In this document: positions 30,101 to 34,647 of the stretch, in pieces | Layout of the letters: each line of letters opens with the position of its first letter | How positions within the stretch are numbered: position 1 is the first letter of the stretch | NCBI GenBank assembly: GCA_013115125.1 | Contig: JABANN010000371.1 | Location: 1-34,647, forward strand | DNA length: 34,647 nucleotides | Direction: 5' to 3' | From: Perkinsus olseni | Taxonomy: Eukaryota > Perkinsozoa > Perkinsida | Notes under the pieces: generated by a model | The model's input: only the letters and a program-made list of their open reading frames with translations | The model's database searches: none | Told to the model about the DNA's origin: nothing | Position numbers and translations under genes: made by a program

Positions 30101-31117
30101 CCATTGACGATACTGTTGAGCAGCCTGTCCTAATCAGCTCAGCAAGCGAAGACAGAAGAATTGTCGGTAGCCCAGGGGTACGTTGCGCCAGTCATAGGAT
30201 TCACTTGTGTAGCGTCAAAGTTAACGTTTCTTACACAGGAGTTGTCGAGTCGGCTGGCTGGCTTGTCGACCGGGAACGCTCACTGGCACACCTTGCAGGA
30301 GAGTATCTCAACCGTCGCGCGCCACAAAATTACCGCTGCAGTTGCCTCTCCAATATGAAAATCCGATGATGAGCATCTCGCAGTTGTCCCCGCAGTAAAA
30401 GATTCTCTTCCACCACACCTAAGCGGTGACATCGACTTTTCTTTACGCCTAATTTCGCCACGAAATTTCCGTGGCGCGTGACAGATCTTTGCCCAAACCC
30501 ATGGTGGGGACCTCTTAGTGCTGCGTCTGGCCTCCGCTTCCTTGGAGTCCTCTCCTTGCCGGGATCTTCAGCGGACTGGGGCTGTTGAAAACGATAATCT
30601 GAAGGTGTTCCCGGAGATAGAACATACTGTGCTTCTCTCCACCAAATTTCTACCCTTGCCACATCAAAATTCAATTTTCCCATAATTCATCGCTATCTAT
30701 GGCAATCCTTCAGAGAACCGGCAGAATGGTCGCCAAATTTCCGCAATACTTCTCCTACGATCCGCAGCTGCGCACACGGAGCAATCTGCTGTCGTCCGAC
30801 AGCCCGCGTTACTACGAAGATCCCGAGCACTATCATGCGCTCCTTCACCGGGTGACAATCAGCAGCGCAAAGGTCGTTTGAGCCGGTATAACTGATTTCT
30901 CACCCGAGAACTCATCCCCGGCCATCGTATACTACCATTCGCATCGCCACCCTTCATAGTTTCCCTGGTCGCTGAGCGGCTCATCGGCGGTTGGCGATTC
31001 ACTCTCTCCAAAAAGCTGTCTATAACCCCTTCTGTGTCACACGCAACGCTCTCGTGACGCGCCATAATATTCAAAGAGGATTTACTGCGACCAGCAGGGT
31101 CCAGAAGGGCTTCCACC
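24188..31117 (-). CDS. Large alpha-solenoid (ARM/HEAT-like) protein, many exons
   Basis: Phase-consistent exons on minus: about 31086-31117, from 31031 down, 30334-30448 (coiled-coil-like ENLLLRGQLRDAHHRIFILE), 30237-30291, 28736-28803 (GLLERHVEVAEYIAS), 28565-28679 (LTELLERLVKLFDDRREVEI), 28379-28510 (LLGNCCRPFISEKASDV), 27770-27843, 27538-27697, 27356-27484 (NLGLPILVVRLLRVN), 26013-26165 (LASSGLLSLLLFWTKIVES), 25888-25941, 25803-25853, from 25435 down (FSALSRLLEGDVGLRRAF), ending 24546, 24290-24417 and 24188-24235 (stop). Repeated amphipathic helices give the ARM/HEAT call; the specific family is not recognised. The C-terminal tail is disordered, with VISLTDDDD, a SUMO-interacting-motif pattern. 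Exons upstream of 31117 and between 28.8-30.2 and 26.2-27.3 kb are unresolved. At least seven introns share an 18-bp motif. Confidence 0.7.
25856..25873 (+). repeat. Intron motif, copy a
   Basis: GTCGCGCGCCACGAAATT, an exact match to consensus. It lies in the 34-nt intron 25854-25887, between exons ending GSAED and starting LWLLAVM, so more than half of the intron is motif. Confidence 0.9.
25979..25997 (+). repeat. Intron motif, copy b
   Basis: Consensus with one inserted base, in the 71-nt intron 25942-26012. Confidence 0.85.
26252..26282. repeat. One-base-centred palindrome, 15-bp arms
   Basis: GCAGGAAATGCCTGC and its complement flank c26267. It lies in the unresolved (probably intronic) part of the solenoid gene, about 90 bp upstream of the exon starting at 26165. 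Confidence 0.95.
26855..26875 (+). repeat. (AGC)7 microsatellite
   Basis: Seven perfect triplets. On minus they would read as poly-Leu, Ala or Cys if coding, but the surrounding part of the solenoid gene is unresolved. Confidence 0.95.
27724..27741 (-). repeat. Intron motif, copy c
   Basis: Exact consensus (GTCACGCGCCACGAAATT on minus), in the middle of the 72-nt intron 27698-27769, which joins LAK to TGQSEVAE in phase. Confidence 0.9.
28060..28350 (+). repeat. Tandem duplication, about 151-bp unit
   Basis: TGCGCCGATC..TTGTGCATGCGTGCA and GACTTTACACTCCTTCTCGCC occur at 28065/28216 and 28131/28283. The unit covers part of a probable intron of the solenoid gene and duplicates a small plus-strand start (MRNNEEATES versus MSNSEEATAT), which may be coincidental. 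Confidence 0.85.
28530..28547 (-). repeat. Intron motif, copy d
   Basis: Exact consensus (minus orientation), in the 54-nt intron 28511-28564, which joins NAIRQ to LLGNCC in phase. Confidence 0.9.
28690..28705 (+). repeat. Intron motif, copy e
   Basis: The 16-bp core CGCGCGCCACGAAATT, in the 56-nt intron 28680-28735, close to its acceptor. Confidence 0.9.
28984..30160. other. Unresolved interior of the solenoid gene
   Basis: I found no long exon with clear splice sites here. It may hold small exons plus introns, or a separate minor gene. A (CAG)6 run lies at 30048-30065. Confidence 0.35.
30314..30331 (+). repeat. Intron motif, copy f
   Basis: 17 of 18 bases match. It lies at the donor end of the 42-nt intron 30292-30333, so the donor reads GTAATTTTGTGGCGCG on minus. 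Confidence 0.9.
30464..30482 (-). repeat. Intron motif, copy g, with overlapping inverted half
   Basis: Consensus with one inserted base. The plus strand also reads CGCCACGAAATT at 30456-30467, so two motif halves meet head to head. A 34-nt GT-AG segment (30449-30482) would cover both, but I could not confirm the reading phase of that intron. Confidence 0.75.
31054..31071 (+). repeat. Intron motif, copy h, diverged
   Basis: 14 of 18 bases match. In the 54-nt intron 31032-31085, whose flanking exons join in phase. Confidence 0.65.
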
Positions 31118-31676
31118 TAAATAGGACTAACGGAGTCAGAGTGATTGCTGCGGGAATCGGGATGGTGCCCGTAGTTGTATCGGAGAAAACAAGAATAATG
31201 TTCAAGACAGTTTGACTCTAGCCTGGTAGCACAAAATTGAAGATGTCGATCGAATCGTTATTTGGCCTAGTGCGCGTGGACTTCAATTTTCATATTCCAA
31301 TCGCCCTTAGTGTGCCACCGGGACGAGTACCACCTTTTCCCATCTTCTCAAAGACCACACGACATGCCTTTGCAGAGGTGTGAGATCCTCTTTGGAAGGG
31401 GCCTTATCGAGAGGTGTCAGAAAGTGACCTAAGTTGATCGGCCGGTAAACCCACCAGCTGCTTCTGCTGTTGTGTACCAGTGACGCAGCCTTGTTTCAGT
31501 AGGAGAGCATAGTGGTTCCGAGTCTGTTGCAATGAGACTTGCCGTCCGCACTGGTGTGCTCGGAGACGCTGTAACCACAGACTAGCGCGAACCTGCAGAT
31601 CCCAAGTTATATAGCCTAATAGCCAACTTCATCTTGAAATCTGCAGTAATCCAGAATGATATTCTATTAAGTAACA
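31118..31676. other. No resolved gene
   Basis: Probably the upstream part of the solenoid gene. A minus-strand ATG near 31340 (MGKGGTRPGGTLR) is a possible start but does not join clearly to the exon at 31117. Confidence 0.35.
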
Positions 31677-32034
31677 TCAAGTATGACTCATCATAGTGTC
31701 AAGGAACGTGACAACGCAGGCTAACGCTTTGATAAAGTCAAGATCATACGGTATGATCTCGGGAGGGTTGGTATGATTCATACCAACCCTCCCGTGTACG
31801 AGCGCAGCGAATTGACTTGCTCGCTGGTATCTTACTTTTGCGTGTCGTTCATGGGCCGACCTCGGCTTCCACCGCCCCAGGAGTCTCTCGACGTCTCTCG
31901 TTAAGGCTTTGAAATCTACATCAAGTTGAACGCTATGAGGTCGTTTAGAGCTGACGATGGTGGGAGATAGGACAGCATGACCGGACATAGACGAGAGGCC
32001 CACAACTACGAGAGCTGTTCTAACCCTCACTGCG

Positions 32035-32039
<5 letters not shown>
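31677..32039 (-). CDS. Small secreted protein, about 120 aa
   Basis: MIAVRVRTALVVVGLSSMSG forms a basic-hydrophobic signal peptide with likely cleavage before or near HAVLSPT. The mature part is basic and helical (VERLLGRWKPRSAHERHAK). No family recognised. The frame runs upstream through a poly-Met tract encoded by the ATC microsatellite; I chose the last Met as the start because poly-Met is a repeat artefact. A perfect palindrome (31760-31794) lies inside the frame without breaking it. Confidence 0.5.
31760..31794. repeat. One-base-centred palindrome, 17-bp arms
   Basis: CGGGAGGGTTGGTATGA and its complement flank t31777. It is inside an open frame and encodes RVGMNHTNPPE on minus. Confidence 0.95.

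Positions 32040-32084
<45 letters not shown>
32035..32084 (+). repeat. (ATC)16-17 microsatellite
   Basis: Fifty bases of uninterrupted ATC. It lies at the 5' edge of the small secreted-protein frame. Confidence 0.98.
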
Positions 32085-32130
32085 GTCTCGCTCAGCAAAG
32101 TTAAAAATCTATTTTGATAGAAAGTGTATG

Positions 32131-32525
32131 ATGAGTTTGAGATAAGGTCCTCAACACCTACACCGACAACCACAGGACGGCCTCTGCTTCGAACAGCCGA
32201 TGTGACGACACTCTCCCAGAATTCAGGAAGACACTCCCGCTGCTCGCTCACTGCAACGATCATCACCGGGAGTATAGCGAAGCCAAAAGGGAAAGACTTA
32301 CCGATGTATGCTTTTACAGCTTCAGAATGCGTCACGCGAGCACATCTCGTTCAAGTTGAGCGTTCAAGTTGAACGGTTCAACACAGTTTGAGATCTACTT
32401 GGAAAGTTGTCCTCAGCACCTATACCAACAGCCGACAGGACGGCCTCTGGTTCAAACAGCTGGGATGCTATTATCGCAGAATTCAGGAAGTGACGTTCTA
32501 TCGTTAAGAGTCGCCACTGCTAGTT
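32131..32525 (+). repeat. Diverged tandem duplication, about 140-bp copies
   Basis: 32131-32260 and 32385-32525 share GTTTGAGAT, CTCA.CACCTA.ACC.ACA, CAGGACGGCCTCTG.TTC.AACAGC and CAGAATTCAGGAAG. On minus the first copy reads CLPEFWESVVTSAVRSRGRP and the second LPEFCDNS..TRGRP with a stop, so this looks like a duplicated exon, with the second copy decayed. Confidence 0.75.
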
Positions 32526-32972
32526 TCAGCTACTGTTTCAGTTCAACTGTACCGAGGAGAGTCGTTGCCGCCGCTGATTGGTCGCGGCAGTAGCAGTGAG
32601 AAGGCTGCTGCCGCGGATACTGTATTACTCGCCAAACAGCCACAATGAGGACGATGGGCTTCGTCATGGATAGTAAGCGAGTGCTGTTGAAAGCAGTACC
32701 AGTCGTGTAGTAGCAGACGACCAATCAGCCCGCTTAGCGAAAGCTGTAAAATCGATCGTGCAGCGCAACTTCGCCTGGGCGAGCGGCAGAGCGGCGGTTA
32801 GAATTCGAAGCGGCCTGAGCTAGGGATGCTCAAAGATGTTCCGCTCTGCCCCGTCCATAGCCAACTTCCCACGATCATAGTGGACGTAGCCAATGGTTAC
32901 TAGCCACCACTAGCAGCAACACTACAAGAGGCGCACTTGAACAGCACATCAACAACCATGATTCATACAAAA
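32526..32972. other. No resolved gene
   Basis: A minus-strand ATG at about 32667 begins MTKPIVLIVAVWRV, signal-peptide-like, followed by a possible GT donor. It could be the first exon of a secreted protein that includes the duplicated exon at 32131-32260. Not proven. Confidence 0.3.
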
Positions 32973-33030
32973 AATGAATCCCATTCGATCAATGGGATTC
33001 ATTGATCGAACTTCTCGATCAATGAATCCC
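32973..33030. repeat. Nested inverted repeats
   Basis: AATGAATCCCATT (32973-32985) pairs with 32991-33003. The overlapping GGGATTCATTGATCGA (32994-33009) pairs perfectly with 33015-33030 across 5 nt. The same string therefore can fold in two alternative ways. The stop codon of the adjacent minus gene (33019-33021) lies inside. Confidence 0.9.
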
Positions 33031-33400
33031 GATCGAATCGAACTTCTCGTTCCATGCATGGATCTTACGAAGTCGTTCGTCGTGCGTGTCCCTCAAGAAC
33101 TGCAGGAAGCCTTCAACGCCCTTCTTGTAATTGCGTGGGGGAGTGGGCATGACTGCATCGAATAGCTTCTTGCAATGGATGGTGGGCGTGAGGTAAGACA
33201 GAGCCTTCTTCTTGAGATGGGGAACAGATGGTGGAAAGGATTAACAGATTTGAACTCAGCCTCGAAGTCTCTCGTGGGGCCTTCGGCGCTTTGGAAGCCA
33301 CTCGGAGGGTGGTAGTAAATGCTGGTTTTACTCTCACTACGATCCTCACTTGATCCAAATCTTGGATTCCAAAATCTCATAACGCAAGAACCGAGCACGA
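33019..33400 (-). CDS. Unknown protein, C-terminal exons
   Basis: The last exon reads LTPTIHCKKLFDAVMPTPP, then GFLQFLRDTHDERLRKIHA, ending at a TGA within the nested palindrome. A 35-nt GT-AG intron (about 33198-33232) joins it in phase to an upstream frame with GFQSAEGPTRDFEAEFKS. The start is unresolved (a Met near 33383, MRFWNPRFGS, is possible). No family recognised. Confidence 0.5.
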
Positions 33401-33453
33401 ATATACACAATCGAATCAATCACACTCATGCATGGGACACCTATCTTCGACCT

Positions 33454-34291
33454 TCAGCCTTCGGGTGGTACCTGAAGAGGAATGTCAAGTAAAACAAAAC
33501 CATCACCAAGCGAATTTAAAACTATTTCTTCCTCGGCCTTGTCCACTCTCCAGATGTTCATGCTTCCCTTCCCGTCTTCGGCCGCCAGCGTCAGCTCATT
33601 TACCTGAGAAGGAGGAGCAGGCACATCGAAGCAAGGAGAATCCTTACGAGGCGAGTAAACCAACCACCTCCCATCAACCATACCTTTGGAGTGGGTGGCC
33701 AGCCCAGACCTACCTCTCCCACCAGCCCGCCTAGGCTCCCGACCACCGTGCTTTTGGCACAGTTGTCGGGGGCCTGGGCGGGCAGCGGTGGTACAGCCAT
33801 CCACAGTGCATCTCCTCCCTCCGCCGTGGGCCTTGCAGCGATTGCTGCTGCCCACGGCACTCTTCGTGCAGCTTGGGACCTCGCATCGACGGCCACCACC
33901 GTGGCTGATGCAGTGCGAACTACCGTCGCGAGCCTGAAAAAGAAACACCATCTAATCGAAGAAAGGAAGAAAACTAGAAGGCCGTCGAATTATGCTTACC
34001 TGTTTCAGGCATCCCTGCTTAGCACAGAGCTTCCTCTTGTTTGTCGCCTTCGGTCCGCGAGGAACTGGACCGAGGCCAATCTTGACGCGATTTACCTGCA
34101 TAAGTCGCAAATTTAAATGTATCAAGAGATACCTGGGGTTTGGTTGCATCTCGCTCGCCCGTAAGTTCACGGTTTCGCGCCACTTCGGGCGAGCGCGATT
34201 TAGGATGCGCGGATTTGCCCCTTCCGCGTGCGTGCAAGATTCCCGAACTGTATCTTGTAGACTCAGTGGATTCTACTGCTAAGGGACGCAT
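33454..34291 (-). CDS. Protein with three Cys/His 'HGGG' repeats (WRKY19-like), 244 aa
   Basis: Three exons join in phase: 34133-34291, 34000-34095 and 33454-33933 (stop), with GT-AG introns of 37 and 66 nt. Residues 1-53 are basic and Ser/Arg-rich. Three tandem repeats of pattern C-x4-C-x10/11-C-x2-H follow: C77/C82/C93/H96, C102/C107/C118/H121 and C127/C132/C144/H147. They are linked by HGGGRRC. The repeat type is known from plant WRKY19-like proteins and from many protists and oomycetes, where it is predicted to bind zinc and possibly nucleic acid. The C-terminal 95 residues are acidic with no recognised domain. The middle intron splits the first repeat. The start is the first Met of an in-phase exon; an upstream exon is possible. 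Confidence 0.85.
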
Positions 34292-34647
34292 TTTTGATGA
34301 TCCTCCGTGCGAGATCCCTCATGCTCCTACTCCCAGGTGCTATGGCCCTTCAAAGTAGCGCCAGCAAGAGTCAAACTGATGTGCACTTCATTCACCAATC
34401 GCTATTTTGGCAGTTGGGACTGCTTTTCAGTTGTCGTCGATCCCGAGGCAAATTGCTGACTTGGCTGGGCGAATCAGTTCTATAGAGAATGCTGTTAGGG
34501 ACATGTCGGTGAGTTTCCCGGGCGAAACCCTTTAGAATCTTGGGTTGAAGGTAGATGAACCCACGCATGTCACTGTGTCCAGATCCCGAACTCCGATGGA
34601 TCTGGAAGTTAGCGATCGCCCGAGATATCCGAAACGGCTGGCCGACC
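34292..34647. other. Upstream flank; no gene recognised
   Basis: Presumed promoter side of the minus-strand Cys/His-repeat gene. ATGTCGGTGAGT at 34503 could be a short plus-strand first exon with a donor, but it runs out of the window. Confidence 0.3.

Noticed and set aside
1-34647. Dinoflagellate/perkinsid spliced-leader gene
   Set aside because: I looked for the conserved TTGGCTCAAG-type end and did not see it; absence in one window says little about the taxon.

Overview
This is a nuclear segment from an intron-dense eukaryotic microbe. The coding exons are short and are separated by small GT-AG introns, many of them 27-85 nt. I infer a protist, with a Perkinsus-like alveolate as my best guess; nothing in the window proves the taxon. 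Two runs of N (17048-17144 and 21738-21830) show that it is a scaffold.

Layout. 1-3.8 kb holds a long palindrome, a pair of 93-bp direct repeats, a decayed copy of a secreted-protein gene and a 37-bp minisatellite. 3.8-5.6 kb (+) is the ten-exon gene for that secreted protein; every exon joins in phase. 6.0-9.85 kb is a decayed DIRS-like tyrosine-recombinase retroelement. 10.86-12.25 kb (-) is an uninterrupted major-facilitator transporter gene. 12.55-16.53 kb (-) is a gene for the cohesion factor DCC1. One DCC1 intron holds two tRNA-Gln(CUG) sequences in antisense, and a decayed tandem copy of the DCC1 3' half lies beside a third tRNA-Gln. 17.0-18.6 kb has a 54-bp satellite and a (-) gene with a probable mitochondrial presequence. 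19-22.9 kb is largely unresolved and carries a second (164-bp) tandem repeat. 22.9-23.6 kb (-) is an unknown protein. 24.2-31.1 kb (-) is a many-exon gene for an alpha-solenoid (ARM/HEAT-like) protein. 31.7-34.3 kb (-) holds a small secreted protein, an unknown exon pair, and a complete three-exon gene for a protein with three Cys/His repeats (WRKY19-like 'HGGG' repeats).

Three observations stand out. (1) In the solenoid gene an 18-bp motif, GTCRCGCGCCACGAAATT, recurs eight times in 5.2 kb in both orientations. At least seven copies lie inside introns whose boundaries I could fix from reading frame, so it looks like the signature of a related intron family (introner-like or a shared intronic signal). 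(2) The window is rich in perfect palindromes with exactly one central base (arms of 24, 17, 15, 14, 10, 9 and 8 bp). One of them sits in the acceptor stem of the third tRNA-Gln, where comparison with the two intact copies shows how it arose: an 8-bp reverse-complement copy followed by a re-copy, the footprint of a template switch. (3) tRNA-Gln copies and DCC1 fragments were duplicated together.

The genes do not form an operon or pathway. DCC1 is the only one with a clear named function.
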